A stretch of DNA of 64,000 nucleotides from JAYUZR01 sp043751595. Its GTDB lineage: Bacteria > Patescibacteriota > UBA1384 > CAILIB01. The translations under genes were made by a program, and so were the position numbers. Under the pieces are notes generated by a model, which saw only the letters and a program-made list of their open reading frames with translations, was not told where the DNA came from and ran no database searches. This document shows positions 7,738-16,352 of the stretch, one piece after another. The DNA is taken from NCBI GenBank assembly GCA_043751595.1, contig JAYUZR010000020.1:1-64000 (forward strand), written 5' to 3'. Every line of letters starts with the position of its first letter. Positions within the stretch are counted from its first letter, which is position 1.

Positions 7738-7747
7738 GCAACGGATT

Positions 7748-8356
7748 TTACTCCTTGGACCGCACAAAGTCATCCTGCAGCCCGATCCCGTCAAAAATAG
7801 CATCTCGCCACTTTTCAATCCGGTCCATACGGGTTTTTGATTGCTTAGCTCCGGCAAAGTACAAAAGGTAGCCGCGTTGACGGCCAGGAGTTAATTCTTC
7901 AAAAGCACGCCTGAAGCCCGGGTCTTCGTCGAAGGCCTCTTTTAGTTCATCGGGTATTTCGTAGTCTTCGGTTTTTCGGTATTCAACCTTAAGTCCGGCT
8001 TTTTCCACCCTAATTGCCTCCGCGATATAGTCTTTAAGCACTTGCTCTAACTGAACAATTTGAGCCATACTCGTGAATCGGATTTGTCTACCTGCTTGCA
8101 CATTTTCAGTTTGCTGAATCAGCAAGTGCCCAGGGTCGGCCATAAGTGCGCCTTTGAAAAATAAGAGGGCGACATACTGCTTAAACCCATGAATAATCAG
8201 GACGTTTGCCCCATAAATGGTATAGCAAGCCTCTTCCCACTTTAGCTCCTCGGTAAGACCACAAGCCAGAACCAGCTCTCTAAGCGCCTGCGTTTCAGCC
8301 TGCCACTGGCTAAGGCGTTCGATACGGGCCGAGACTTCTGGGTTATGAGTGGCCAT
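7748..8356 (-). CDS. YdeI-family protein
   Basis: The 202-residue product matches the YdeI/OmdA-type family (DUF1801 domain plus C-terminal extension). Recognisable blocks are LVLACGLTEELKWEEACYTI, VLIIHGFKQYVALLFFKGAL, LIQQTENVQAGRQIRFTS and ALTPGRQRGYLLYFAGAKQSKTR near the end. Function is unknown; YdeI has been linked to envelope stress resistance. I chose the ATG at 8356, not the TTG two codons earlier, because TAGTCC ends exactly six bases before it, as for other leaderless genes here. It lies nine bases downstream of the ABC exporter gene. Confidence 0.88.
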   Translation of the reverse strand: MATHNPEVSARIERLSQWQAETQALRELVLACGLTEELKWEEACYTIYGANVLIIHGFKQYVALLFFKGALMADPGHLLIQQTENVQAGRQIRFTSMAQIVQLEQVLKDYIAEAIRVEKAGLKVEYRKTEDYEIPDELKEAFDEDPGFRRAFEELTPGRQRGYLLYFAGAKQSKTRMDRIEKWRDAIFDGIGLQDDFVRSKE

Positions 8357-8365
8357 TTGCAAGGA

Positions 8366-10126
8366 CTATTCTTTTTCGTCGTGCTGTTGCGCCTGCCAAA
8401 GGCTGGCGTACTTGCCCTTCTTAGCGACAAGCTCTTTATGATTTCCAACCTCGGCAACCTTACCTTCTTCGAGCACGAAGATTTTGTCGGAATCAACCAC
8501 GGTAGAAAGGCGGTGAGCAATAGCGATGGTAGTGCGACCCTCCCCTGCCTTACGCAAGGCTTCTACAATTTCTTTCTCGGTGTGAGTATCAAGGCTACTG
8601 GTTGCTTCATCAAATACCAGAATGCGAGGCTCACGGACTACCGCGCGCGCAATCGCTACGCGCTGACGCTCACCACCAGAGAGTTTTACTCCGCGCTCTC
8701 CCACGATTGTTTGCAAGCCTTCGGGTAGACGGCTAAGTAAGCCATCCAGCTGGGCAATATTTGCGGCGGAAGCTACTTGCTCATCAGTTGCCTCAGGATC
8801 ACCAAAACGAATGTTCTCAGCAATGGTTCCGTGGAACAAAACAGGATCCTGAGGAACTACTGCCAACAAGTGACGCAGTTGCTCAGAAGAAAGATCTTTG
8901 ACGGCCACGCCATCAATCGTAACCTCACCGGAGTTGGGGTAGTACAAACGGAATAAGAGCTTAAGAATAGTACTCTTCCCGGCTCCAGAGCCACCAACAA
9001 AGGCAATGCTCTCCCCGGCTTTTACATCAAGCGTAAGACCCTGAAGAATTGGCCGTGCCTTCTCGTAGCCAAACTCAACATTCTTAAAGGAAACAGCCCC
9101 AACTGGGTTGGCAATAGTTTTTGGCTTTTTAGGATCCTGAATAGTAAGTGGCTGTCGGACTAGCTCATCAGCTCCGGCAAGATCGGTAAGGCCATCCTTA
9201 AGCATGCGGTAGACTGCGCCGAAGAATCCTAGTGGAGCTGCGATGCGGATAATGTACCCGGATAACGCAACAAGATCACCAGCGCTTAGGTGGCCTGCAC
9301 CAGATTCTCGAATAGCAAGCCACAGCACTAAGCCGGTACCAGTAAGCAGAATAAAGGCCTGGCCAGCTTCAACAATACTGTAGAGCTGATTACTCTTAGT
9401 ATTAGCCGCCTCGCGGGTTGCCAAAAGTGGTTCATAGCGAGCAATTTGCTGCTCTTCGGCGTGGAAGAGCTTAACAACATCGATAGAACCAAGACCAGTA
9501 ACTTCTTGCGCTCCTACTTCTTCGTCGGAAGAAATAGCCTTAATCCTCCACTTTTGGCGAAGCTCGGTAGCCGCGATCATGAAGGTAACATAGAGAACAA
9601 TGGTGGCCACGATAATAACCGCGTAAATACCACCAAAGACGCGAGTGAGAATTACTGAAGTAGCAATAAGCTCAACCACAGTTGGTAACATGCTAATTAC
9701 TAGCATATCAAGCAAAAAGGTAACCGAACGGCTGGCGCGAGTAATGCGCTGCGCCACTGCACCGATGCGTTGATCGTTATGGAAGGAAACCGGCAAGCGT
9801 AGTAAGTGACCAAATACCTGGCGGGACATACTGCGAGCCACACCCATTTGCACCTTGGCAAATAAGGTATCTCGGATGAGGTCGCCCAGCAGAATTGCTA
9901 GACGGAAACCAAGGAGCATGATAAGCACCGAAATTGCTGTTGCCATTCCGGCACCAGCTGGCCCCAACGCATCTACGATGCGACCAAGTAGGATTGGTTC
10001 AAAAACCGAGGCAACACGAGCTACAATGAGGGCCAGTAGTGCCACTGAAGTAATCGGCCAGAACCCTTTAAGGTGCTGGGTTACAAAGTGAATTGGCGCC
10101 CCCTTGGGCTTATCGGGATTCATCAT
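8366..10126 (-). CDS. ABC exporter, fused membrane and ATPase domains (MsbA/multidrug type)
   Basis: The 586-residue half-transporter has a six-helix type IV ABC membrane domain (about residues 20-310) and a nucleotide-binding domain. Walker A GGSGAGKST is near residue 380, signature LSGGERQRVAIARA near 490, Walker B ILVFDEATSSLD near 512, and the H-loop AIAHRLST near 545. It should act as a homodimer, or as a heterodimer with an unlinked partner, exporting lipid, drug or peptide. All ATPase motifs are canonical. A second exporter with different motif details lies at 25392-27206. Confidence 0.93.
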   Translation of the reverse strand: MMNPDKPKGAPIHFVTQHLKGFWPITSVALLALIVARVASVFEPILLGRIVDALGPAGAGMATAISVLIMLLGFRLAILLGDLIRDTLFAKVQMGVARSMSRQVFGHLLRLPVSFHNDQRIGAVAQRITRASRSVTFLLDMLVISMLPTVVELIATSVILTRVFGGIYAVIIVATIVLYVTFMIAATELRQKWRIKAISSDEEVGAQEVTGLGSIDVVKLFHAEEQQIARYEPLLATREAANTKSNQLYSIVEAGQAFILLTGTGLVLWLAIRESGAGHLSAGDLVALSGYIIRIAAPLGFFGAVYRMLKDGLTDLAGADELVRQPLTIQDPKKPKTIANPVGAVSFKNVEFGYEKARPILQGLTLDVKAGESIAFVGGSGAGKSTILKLLFRLYYPNSGEVTIDGVAVKDLSSEQLRHLLAVVPQDPVLFHGTIAENIRFGDPEATDEQVASAANIAQLDGLLSRLPEGLQTIVGERGVKLSGGERQRVAIARAVVREPRILVFDEATSSLDTHTEKEIVEALRKAGEGRTTIAIAHRLSTVVDSDKIFVLEEGKVAEVGNHKELVAKKGKYASLWQAQQHDEKE

Positions 10127-10264
10127 GGAAAATAGAAAAAATGTAAGAGTGATTCAGGAATGGACATTACCAGATTACGAAGAAGATAAGAAGCAATCCC
10201 GATTCCCCTTCCTTCTAAAAGTTGGTAATAATGAAGGCAGATCTCACCCACTTCTCTCGCCTTT

Positions 10265-10663
10265 ATGGAAATTAATTTCCTTGCTGTTGGCCTCGCCGCT
10301 CTTGCCGCCTTTTTCTTAGGCTACCTTTGGTACACCGTTATCTTTGAAAAACCTTGGATGGCCGAGCTTGGCATGAAGATGAATAAAGCCACTCCGGTTG
10401 CACCACCCAACATGGCCAAGCTATTGATTGGTTCTTTTCTCCTGGAGCTTATCATGGCCTTCAACCTGGCCGCGTTCATCGGTACCAACGCCGACTGGAA
10501 GTTTGGACTAGGCGCAGGCCTCGCGGCCGGGCTTGGGTGGGTGGGCATGGCCTTTGGGGTTAATTATTTGTTTGAAGGAAAAAGTCTCCGCCACTGGATG
10601 ATTAATGCCGGTTATAACACGGTAGTTTTTGCCGTAATGGGATTGATTATCGGGGCGATGTAG
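10265..10663 (+). CDS. DUF1761 membrane protein
   Basis: The 132-residue product has four membrane segments and the DUF1761 hallmarks: NFLAVGLAALAAFFLGYLWYTVIFEKPWM at the start, a short loop with helix, AFGVNYLFEGKSLRHWMINAGYNTVVFAVMGLIIG at the end. Function unknown. The 138 bases upstream of it, between it and the divergent ABC exporter, contain nothing else I can identify. Its stop abuts the convergent gene at 10664. Confidence 0.85.
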   Translation: MEINFLAVGLAALAAFFLGYLWYTVIFEKPWMAELGMKMNKATPVAPPNMAKLLIGSFLLELIMAFNLAAFIGTNADWKFGLGAGLAAGLGWVGMAFGVNYLFEGKSLRHWMINAGYNTVVFAVMGLIIGAM

Positions 10664-11173
10664 TTATACCTTCCGGGTATCATATCCCCACTGCAATAAC
10701 GCCTGGCGCTGGCGGGGACGGCACTGTAGATCCCCCACACGGCAGGCTTTTTGAATCTGCGCCAAGTGACGCTTCATCATCTTCCAGCGCTTAATTTGGC
10801 GAGAATCTTCCTGAGGAATCCTTCGCCCTAAGTAGTAGCGGCAATACCACTGAAACCAACCGCGAGGATCTTCTTCGTAGATCCAGCCTTTTGCCTTCCA
10901 GACCTCATACGACTGACCAGCTTCTACTGCAAAGAAGTTGTATTTTGGACTGGACTTTTCCCCCCGCCCTGCAAGTCGGGCTTTTTCGTGCCATTCCTTA
11001 GGAAACTCGTCAAAGTCTGCGATGTAGCGACCAGTAAATACCCCGAGCTCCAGCATTTCTTGCGGGGTAAGATCGGGCGTAAAATCTGGGTCAAAGCTTG
11101 TACCGGCAACCTCGGAGAGCTGATAAGTGTAGCCGGGTTGCCAGGGGTCTTGGGAGGTGATCGTTGGAATCAT
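10664..11173 (-). CDS. Conserved hypothetical protein (GWFQWYCRYYLGRR family)
   Basis: The 169-residue product is soluble and rich in aromatic residues. Its C-terminal block (GWFQWYCRYYLGRR, then DSRQIKRWKMMKRHLAQI, CRVGDLQCRPRQRQALLQWGYDTRK) belongs to a conserved but uncharacterised family that I recall from other bacteria and some fungi. Two cysteines in CRVGDLQC may form a site. TGG-TAGAGT ends six bases before the ATG, a clear leaderless promoter. Its end is immediately adjacent to the stop of DUF1761. Confidence 0.8.
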   Translation of the reverse strand: MIPTITSQDPWQPGYTYQLSEVAGTSFDPDFTPDLTPQEMLELGVFTGRYIADFDEFPKEWHEKARLAGRGEKSSPKYNFFAVEAGQSYEVWKAKGWIYEEDPRGWFQWYCRYYLGRRIPQEDSRQIKRWKMMKRHLAQIQKACRVGDLQCRPRQRQALLQWGYDTRKV

Positions 11174-11179
11174 TACAGT

Positions 11180-11188
11180 ACTCTACCA
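11180..11188 (-). promoter_or_regulatory. Extended -10, leaderless start of 10664-11173
   Basis: On the minus strand TGG-TAGAGT is followed by six bases and then the ATG. Confidence 0.65.
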
Positions 11189-11211
11189 TATGCCGACTGA
11201 GGAGGCCTCAG

Positions 11212-11589
11212 CTACGCAAACACCGCACGCTGAGCCAACCTCCACTGTGGTCGCAAGGTATCGGTAGCTTCATCCCACGCCTCGGGAGGAAGACAACCTT
11301 TACAACCCATTACCCTACACACCGAAGAAGTGGGATACCTGCCACTACTAGAGAATATTTCTTGTGCGGAAATAGGAAAACCAGATCGTTTGGAAAGGGC
11401 TTCAACAATAGCCGCGGTAAGTAAGTAGCTTGGACTGCTTTTTTGGTTAGCTAGGCGCGAAATAGTAGACTTAGAAAAACCAGTATCTTTTGCCAAGCGA
11501 GCAAGGCCTTCTATGGAATAAAACGGCACATGAAACAAGATGCTGCGAAGCCGATTTGCCACCCGTGGTGTGGTGATAAACTGAGACAT
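11212..11589 (-). CDS. HTH DNA-binding protein with cysteine cluster
   Basis: The 125-residue product has an N-terminal Xre/Cro-type helix-turn-helix (about residues 24-50: YSIEGLARLAKDTGFSKSTISRLAN), then a helical part. Its C-terminal segment contains three cysteines, CRVMGCKGC (about 91-99), that could bind a metal or Fe-S cluster. It is probably a small metal- or redox-responsive regulator. A nested palindrome upstream (11602-11635) is a candidate autoregulatory operator and would also face the divergent pentapeptide gene. Confidence 0.75.
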   Translation of the reverse strand: MSQFITTPRVANRLRSILFHVPFYSIEGLARLAKDTGFSKSTISRLANQKSSPSYLLTAAIVEALSKRSGFPISAQEIFSSSGRYPTSSVCRVMGCKGCLPPEAWDEATDTLRPQWRLAQRAVFA

Positions 11590-11601
11590 AAGAGCGAATT
11601 A

Positions 11602-11635
11602 AATGGGTTACTATCATGCGCGTGATGCACCCATT
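11602..11635. promoter_or_regulatory. Nested palindrome, candidate operator
   Basis: AATGGGT (11602-11608) and ACCCATT (11629-11635) enclose a second near-palindrome ATCATGCGCGTGAT (11613-11626). It lies 12 bases upstream of the HTH gene start, between divergent genes. Assignment as the HTH protein's site is an inference. Confidence 0.5.
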
Positions 11636-11711
11636 AAACCGAACATAAACCGATAGTGCAATATGCGTGCCGCCGCTCGCTTCGTTGGCAGCATTCCCCT
11701 ATCCTTATTTC

Positions 11712-12338
11712 ATGTCTCAAGCCCTCAAGTCTTTCGACCTTAGCTCAGAGTTATTAGAAAGCGAGCAAGAATACTCCCACCTCCGCATGAGTGGAACGTT
11801 TCTTGGAGCCAGCCCTGTAAGCAATGTACAGATTAGTGATAGCACCTTAGAAAAAGCGGACCTTAGCGCTACGAAGCTCCCCAAGTTACGAGCAATCGAT
11901 AGTACCGTTACCCAGTCATCACTAGTAGGAACTAATCTCTCGGAGTCGTCCCTTAACGCCACCACCTTCACTAACTGCAGGCTAACTGGAACTATCTTCA
12001 GTAACGCACTCCTAGATGGCTGCACCTTTAAGGATTGCGCCATAAATATGGGACTCTTTAGGTTTTCGTCACTTAAAAAGGTGAAGTTTATTGGTTGCAA
12101 CCTTCAGAGTTCAGACTTTTTTGAGGCAAAACTAAAAGAGGTAAGTTTCGAAGCCTGCAATCTTGAGCAGGCCGACTTCTCTCGAGTAATCGGCACAAAA
12201 GTAGATTTTAGAAAGTCGAACATTGGCTCTATTCGTGGTATTTCTGGACTCAAGGGTGCAATAATTTCTTCAGATCAGCTTATTTCTTTAGCGCAATCGT
12301 TGGCTTACGAGATTGGAATTATCGTGCAGGACGACTAA
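11712..12338 (+). CDS. Pentapeptide repeat protein
   Basis: The 208-residue product consists largely of A(D/N)LxX-type pentapeptide repeats, such as LEKADLSATKL, SLVGTNLSESSL, NCRLTGTIFSNALLDGC and NLEQADFSR, which should build a right-handed beta-helix. A short helical N-terminus precedes it. Function is unknown; relatives include DNA-mimic and scaffolding proteins. The start at 11712 is preferred over an upstream codon because TATCCT ends six bases before it. Confidence 0.85.
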   Translation: MSQALKSFDLSSELLESEQEYSHLRMSGTFLGASPVSNVQISDSTLEKADLSATKLPKLRAIDSTVTQSSLVGTNLSESSLNATTFTNCRLTGTIFSNALLDGCTFKDCAINMGLFRFSSLKKVKFIGCNLQSSDFFEAKLKEVSFEACNLEQADFSRVIGTKVDFRKSNIGSIRGISGLKGAIISSDQLISLAQSLAYEIGIIVQDD

Positions 12339-12406
12339 TATATTCAAATATTTTTATCATTTGCATAGCTAGTCATCACACATAAAAGAGCTACAATTGA
12401 TCGCAA

Positions 12407-13441
12407 ATGAACCACACTTCGCCCTCCACTCGTAAGCAGCGTGTAGCTATCAGTAGCCTTTTGGTTGGCGTTTTTGTACTAGGTATCGTTGCTGGCTGGG
12501 CACTTAAGCGTACTCCAGTAGTAGCAACAGCTGCTCAGCCCTCACCCCAAAGTTGCCTCAGGCTTGGTGGCTACCGCTTCATCCAGCCACTTCTCGCCTG
12601 CGACACCACTCCTCGGGATACCTCCATGAACTACCCCGAGCTTCAAAAAAGTATTACCTCCGTCATTGCAACAGGCAAAGCAAATGGGTCAATTACCACC
12701 GCCTCTATTTATTTGCGTAATCTAGATAGCCGAAAAGAGCTTCTTATTAACCCCATTGAAGAATTCTTCCCTGCCAGCCTAAAAAAAGTTCCGCTTCTTA
12801 TTCAATACTACAAAGAGTCAGAAACAACTCCTGGGTTTTTATCTCAAACCGTTACCATTACCGATAGCACTGATTACAACGCAAACACCACTGTTCGCCC
12901 GAGCCAAGTTCCCGAATATGGCAAAACATATACCTACGCCCAGCTTCTCGAGTATATGATCAAATACTCAGACAATATTAGCTTCCAGGTACTTGTTAAG
13001 CAGTTGAGCCTCGAAAAGTTTAATCAAGCCTACCTCGATCTCCACCTGCACTACCCCGATAACCTAGTGTCTATCGACGACTACATGACGCCGTATCAGT
13101 TCTCGCTCTTCTTCCGCACCCTCTTTAATGCCACCTACCTCAACCGAGAAAACTCCGAAGCGGTCCTTACACTATTAACCAGCACCGAGTATAAAAATGG
13201 CATAGTTGCTTCAATCCCTTCCAGCGTCAACATTGCGCATAAGTTTGGGGTAGGATTCGTTCCACAGCCAGATAATATTTCACGAGGAGAGCTGCACGAT
13301 TGCGGTATTATTTATAATCCCGGCAAGCCCTATCTTCTCTGTGTGATGACAAAAAGCGAATCCGGAGATATCGCTGAAGTAGAGAAAACACTGAGCGGAA
13401 TCTCTAACGAAGTATATAAGTACGCGGTAAAAAACTTCTAG
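12407..13441 (+). CDS. Secreted or anchored serine hydrolase, class A beta-lactamase-like
   Basis: The 344-residue product has an N-terminal membrane anchor (about residues 15-33) and a penicillin-recognising serine hydrolase domain. SxxK is in FPASLKKVPL (Ser about 126), the SDN triad is in YSDNIS, and a KTG-like HKFGVG lies near residue 285. The fold matches class A beta-lactamase-like proteins, but the omega-loop Glu is not evident, so a cell-wall or unknown role is as likely as beta-lactam hydrolysis. TACAAT at 12392-12397 lies nine bases before the ATG. Confidence 0.82.
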   Translation: MNHTSPSTRKQRVAISSLLVGVFVLGIVAGWALKRTPVVATAAQPSPQSCLRLGGYRFIQPLLACDTTPRDTSMNYPELQKSITSVIATGKANGSITTASIYLRNLDSRKELLINPIEEFFPASLKKVPLLIQYYKESETTPGFLSQTVTITDSTDYNANTTVRPSQVPEYGKTYTYAQLLEYMIKYSDNISFQVLVKQLSLEKFNQAYLDLHLHYPDNLVSIDDYMTPYQFSLFFRTLFNATYLNRENSEAVLTLLTSTEYKNGIVASIPSSVNIAHKFGVGFVPQPDNISRGELHDCGIIYNPGKPYLLCVMTKSESGDIAEVEKTLSGISNEVYKYAVKNF

Positions 13442-13463
13442 ACGCAATTCAGCTGCTGACCCA

Positions 13464-14003
13464 CTATTTAATCAGGCTGAAGAACTCTTCTCGCTTGCCA
13501 TTTTCTTCAAGAAATACCCCGCGCATGGCAGAGGTAACTGTCTTGCTCCCCTGACGCTCAACCCCACGCATCATCATGCACATATGAGCCGCTTCAATTA
13601 CTACCGCCACACCTTTTGGCTGTAAATGCTCCTGAAGCGCATCGGCAATTTGCATAGTCAGCCGTTCTTGCACTTGCAGGCGCCTGGCATACACATCGGT
13701 AAGACGCGCAAGCTTAGAAAGACCGACCACCTTTCCATTGGGAACATAGGCAATGTGGATTTTGCCAAAGAATGGCAGCATATGGTGCTCGCAGAGACTA
13801 TACAGCTCAATATCTTTTACCAGCACCATCTCGTCGTAGCTTTCGGTAAACACGGTACCCAGTTGCTCGGCCGGATCCATGCCGTAGCCTTGCGTCAAAA
13901 AACCATATGCCTTAGCAACACGGGCTGGAGTCTTAAGTAAGCCTTCGCGAGTAGGATCTTCGCCAATGCCCTTGAGAATCTGAGTAATAGCTTCTTCAAT
14001 CAT
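13464..14003 (-). CDS. folE: GTP cyclohydrolase I
   Basis: The 179-residue product is a full FolE: EDPTREGLLKTPARVAKAY, the zinc-binding SLCEHHMLPFFG, YVPNGKVVGLSKLAR, and the second zinc and catalytic block VVIEAAHMCMMMRGVERQGS. The enzyme converts GTP to 7,8-dihydroneopterin triphosphate, which feeds folate or queuosine precursor synthesis. No other folate or queuosine gene is in the window. TAATTC ends six bases before the ATG. Confidence 0.96.
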   Translation of the reverse strand: MIEEAITQILKGIGEDPTREGLLKTPARVAKAYGFLTQGYGMDPAEQLGTVFTESYDEMVLVKDIELYSLCEHHMLPFFGKIHIAYVPNGKVVGLSKLARLTDVYARRLQVQERLTMQIADALQEHLQPKGVAVVIEAAHMCMMMRGVERQGSKTVTSAMRGVFLEENGKREEFFSLIK

Positions 14004-14072
14004 GGTAGAGAATTACAGTACAACGCGACTAGCTTAGCCCTTTCTAAAGTAAAGCTCCAGACATCCTGTTTC

Positions 14073-14081
14073 TGATACTAT
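14073..14081 (+). promoter_or_regulatory. Extended -10, leaderless start of 14088-14867
   Basis: TGA-TACTAT ends six bases before the ATG at 14088. Confidence 0.6.
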
Positions 14082-14087
14082 TTAGCC

Positions 14088-14867
14088 ATGCAAAACCCCT
14101 ACCTCACCTTCGCCCTCGATCTCGCTCACGCTGCGGGAGATATTATGCGCCAGCATTTTTCCTCAACCTTAGCCGTGGAGAGAAAATCAGATAACTCGCC
14201 AGTGACCATTGCCGATACCAGCATTAACGCCATGGTCATTGAGCGCATCATGGCCGCTTACCCTGATCATGGTATCTTAGGAGAAGAGCAAAGCCATAAC
14301 CCAGGAACTAGTAAGTATACTTGGGTCTGCGACCCAATCGATGGCACGATGCCCTTTATTTTCCACCTACCAATCTCTATGTTTTCTTTGGCACTCGTAG
14401 AAGATGGAGTGCCTATTTTAGGGGTTCTTTACAATCCTTTTACCGAGCAACTTTTTACCGCTGAAAAAGGCAAGGGAGCGTTTATGAACAATACCCCAAT
14501 CCATGTTTCGTCTCATGCAACTGTTGCCAAGGCAATGATCGGAAATGAATCTGGCCGATTAAGTGCACTTGATCCGGTACTCTATACCATGAAGGCGCGC
14601 ATGAGCCGGTTTTATTGCACCACCTGCGTAGGCGCACTCGTTGCCAATGGCCAGTACGATGCCCTCCTCTTTGGCGTAGATACCACTTGGGACATTGCCG
14701 CTATTAAGGTAATCGTGGAGGAAGCCGGCGGAAAAGTGACTGATAAGGAAGGGAATGAGCAGCGCTACGACAGGCCAATTAATGGCGCCATTGTGAGCAA
14801 TGGACTAATCCATGAGGAGTTATTGGAGATGGTACAGTCACTAACCCAGAGTCCCGTTAATGTATAA
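14088..14867 (+). CDS. Inositol monophosphatase-family phosphatase
   Basis: The 259-residue product carries all metal-site motifs of the family: ILGEEQ (Glu), CDPIDGTMPF (two Asp) and TTWDIAAIKV near the C-terminus (Asp). The family hydrolyses inositol-1-phosphate, histidinol phosphate or 3'-phosphoadenosine phosphate; sequence alone does not decide which. It overlaps the HIT gene by eight bases. A related but motif-deficient paralogue lies at 53777-54529. Confidence 0.92.
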   Translation: MQNPYLTFALDLAHAAGDIMRQHFSSTLAVERKSDNSPVTIADTSINAMVIERIMAAYPDHGILGEEQSHNPGTSKYTWVCDPIDGTMPFIFHLPISMFSLALVEDGVPILGVLYNPFTEQLFTAEKGKGAFMNNTPIHVSSHATVAKAMIGNESGRLSALDPVLYTMKARMSRFYCTTCVGALVANGQYDALLFGVDTTWDIAAIKVIVEEAGGKVTDKEGNEQRYDRPINGAIVSNGLIHEELLEMVQSLTQSPVNV

Positions 14868-15324
14868 CCACGAACCCGCCGACTACCAGTGCCCATTCTG
14901 TGCGGTAGTTGCAGGAGCCGAGGGAGACTTTCCTCTCACCAACCAAGGCGACATTGTCTACCAGGACGATCTGATCACAGCTTTTATTTCATCTCATTGG
15001 TGGCCCAAAAACCCCGGGCACGTTCTCATTATCCCCAATCAGCACGCCGAAAATCTCTACGATATTCCGGACGATATTCTGGCTTATATCCATAGTTTTT
15101 CTAAGCGGGTAGCGATCGCCCTAAAGGGCGCTTACGACTGCGATGGTGTATCTGTACGGCAGCACAATGAAGAAGCAGGAAACCAAGACGTGTGGCATTA
15201 TCATTTACACGTCTTCCCGCGCTTCAAGAATGACCAGCTCTATCTGAGTCACAATCAAAAAGCTTTAGCAGAGCCTGGTGAACGTGCCCGGTACGCAGCA
15301 AAGCTACGCCCCTACCTTCAGTAG
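14860..15324 (+). CDS. HIT-family nucleotide hydrolase
   Basis: The 154-residue product has the histidine triad motif WHYHLHVFPR (about residues 109-118) and an N-terminal CPFC pair typical of the bacterial HIT subfamily. These enzymes hydrolyse adenylated or dinucleoside polyphosphate substrates. It overlaps the phosphatase gene upstream, so the two are translationally coupled. Confidence 0.93.
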   Translation: MYNHEPADYQCPFCAVVAGAEGDFPLTNQGDIVYQDDLITAFISSHWWPKNPGHVLIIPNQHAENLYDIPDDILAYIHSFSKRVAIALKGAYDCDGVSVRQHNEEAGNQDVWHYHLHVFPRFKNDQLYLSHNQKALAEPGERARYAAKLRPYLQ

Positions 15325-15391
15325 GCAACGCACCTGGCCTTTTTACCTATTTTGACTTACAACTAAACTACTTAATCTCTAAAAAAGAAGT

Positions 15392-15853
15392 ATGCAAAAA
15401 ATTACTCCATTCCTTTGGTTCGATACTCAGGCCGAAGAAGCTGCAAATTACTATGTTTCTATCTTCAGTAACTCAACCCTCGGAGATATTAGTCGCTACC
15501 CAGAGGGTGGTCCTCGCCCTGCAGGAATGGCAATGGGAGTAAACTTTAGCCTTGATGGGCTCGATTTTATCGCTCTCAATGCAGGTCCAGAGTTTACCTT
15601 CACCGAGGCCATTTCAATGTTCGTAAGCTGCGAAGATCAAGCCGAAGTAGATTACTTTTGGGAAAAGCTTACCGAAGGCGGCCAAGAAAGCCGCTGCGGC
15701 TGGCTTAAGGATAAGTTTGGCGTTTCTTGGCAGGTTATCCCTAAGCAAATGGGCGAATACCTCGGTAACCCAGACCCAGAAAAAGCCGGGCGCGCCATGC
15801 AGGCAATGATGGGCATGAGCAAGATTATTATCGACGATCTTAAAAACGCTTAA
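15392..15853 (+). CDS. VOC superfamily protein, PhnB-like
   Basis: The 153-residue product matches the 3-demethylubiquinone methyltransferase-like/PhnB group: ITPFLWFDTQAEEAANYYVSIF, the AGPEFTFTEAISMFVSCEDQ middle, and CGWLKDKFGVSWQVIP. The C-terminus adds a helix with Met-rich AMQAMMGMSK, common in this group. It lies 25 bases before a second PhnB-like gene; both are followed by one terminator, so they probably form one unit. Confidence 0.88.
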   Translation: MQKITPFLWFDTQAEEAANYYVSIFSNSTLGDISRYPEGGPRPAGMAMGVNFSLDGLDFIALNAGPEFTFTEAISMFVSCEDQAEVDYFWEKLTEGGQESRCGWLKDKFGVSWQVIPKQMGEYLGNPDPEKAGRAMQAMMGMSKIIIDDLKNA

Positions 15854-15878
15854 TTTAACCAATACGTAATCCAGCACC

Positions 15879-16286
15879 ATGATCAAGTTCAATCCTTACA
15901 TTTTCTTCCCAGGCAACTGTCGCGAAGCTGCAACCTTCTACCACGAAGTATTCGGAGGTAGCGTTACTATTCAAACCCTCGGCGAAGCCATTGGCGAAAC
16001 CGACCCTGCCAAAAAAGACCGTATCATGCATGCCGATCTTACTGGTGGCGCAGTAGAGTTTATGGCCAGCGACAGCGACCGAAACGAGCCATATCCACCA
16101 AGCTTTATCACCCTCTCTATTGGTGGAGAAGACGAAACACTTATTACGGCACTCTTCAAAAAGCTAGCCGAAGGTGGCGCAGTTACTTCCGAGCTCAAAA
16201 AAGAATACTGGGGAGATACCTTCGGTACCGTTACCGATAAATTTGGCGTCGATTGGATGGTAAATATTTCTGGACCAAAGGAGTAA
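15879..16286 (+). CDS. VOC superfamily protein, PhnB-like
   Basis: The 135-residue product has the PhnB pattern: FNPYIFFPGNCREAATFYHEVFGG, HADLTGGAVEFMASDS and WGDTFGTVTDKFGVDWMVNI. It follows a related gene and is closed by a terminator at 16303-16336. Ligand unknown. Confidence 0.9.
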   Translation: MIKFNPYIFFPGNCREAATFYHEVFGGSVTIQTLGEAIGETDPAKKDRIMHADLTGGAVEFMASDSDRNEPYPPSFITLSIGGEDETLITALFKKLAEGGAVTSELKKEYWGDTFGTVTDKFGVDWMVNISGPKE

Positions 16287-16302
16287 GCAGTCCCATTCAA
16301 GT

Positions 16303-16336
16303 AAAGAAGCCCGGCACTTACGGGCTTCTTTTTATT
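16303..16336 (+). terminator. Terminator of the PhnB-like pair
   Basis: AAAGAAGCCCG (16303-16313) and CGGGCTTCTTT (16321-16331) form an 11-bp stem, followed by TTATTT. Confidence 0.88.
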
Positions 16337-16352
16337 TCTGTAAAGTTATCTC

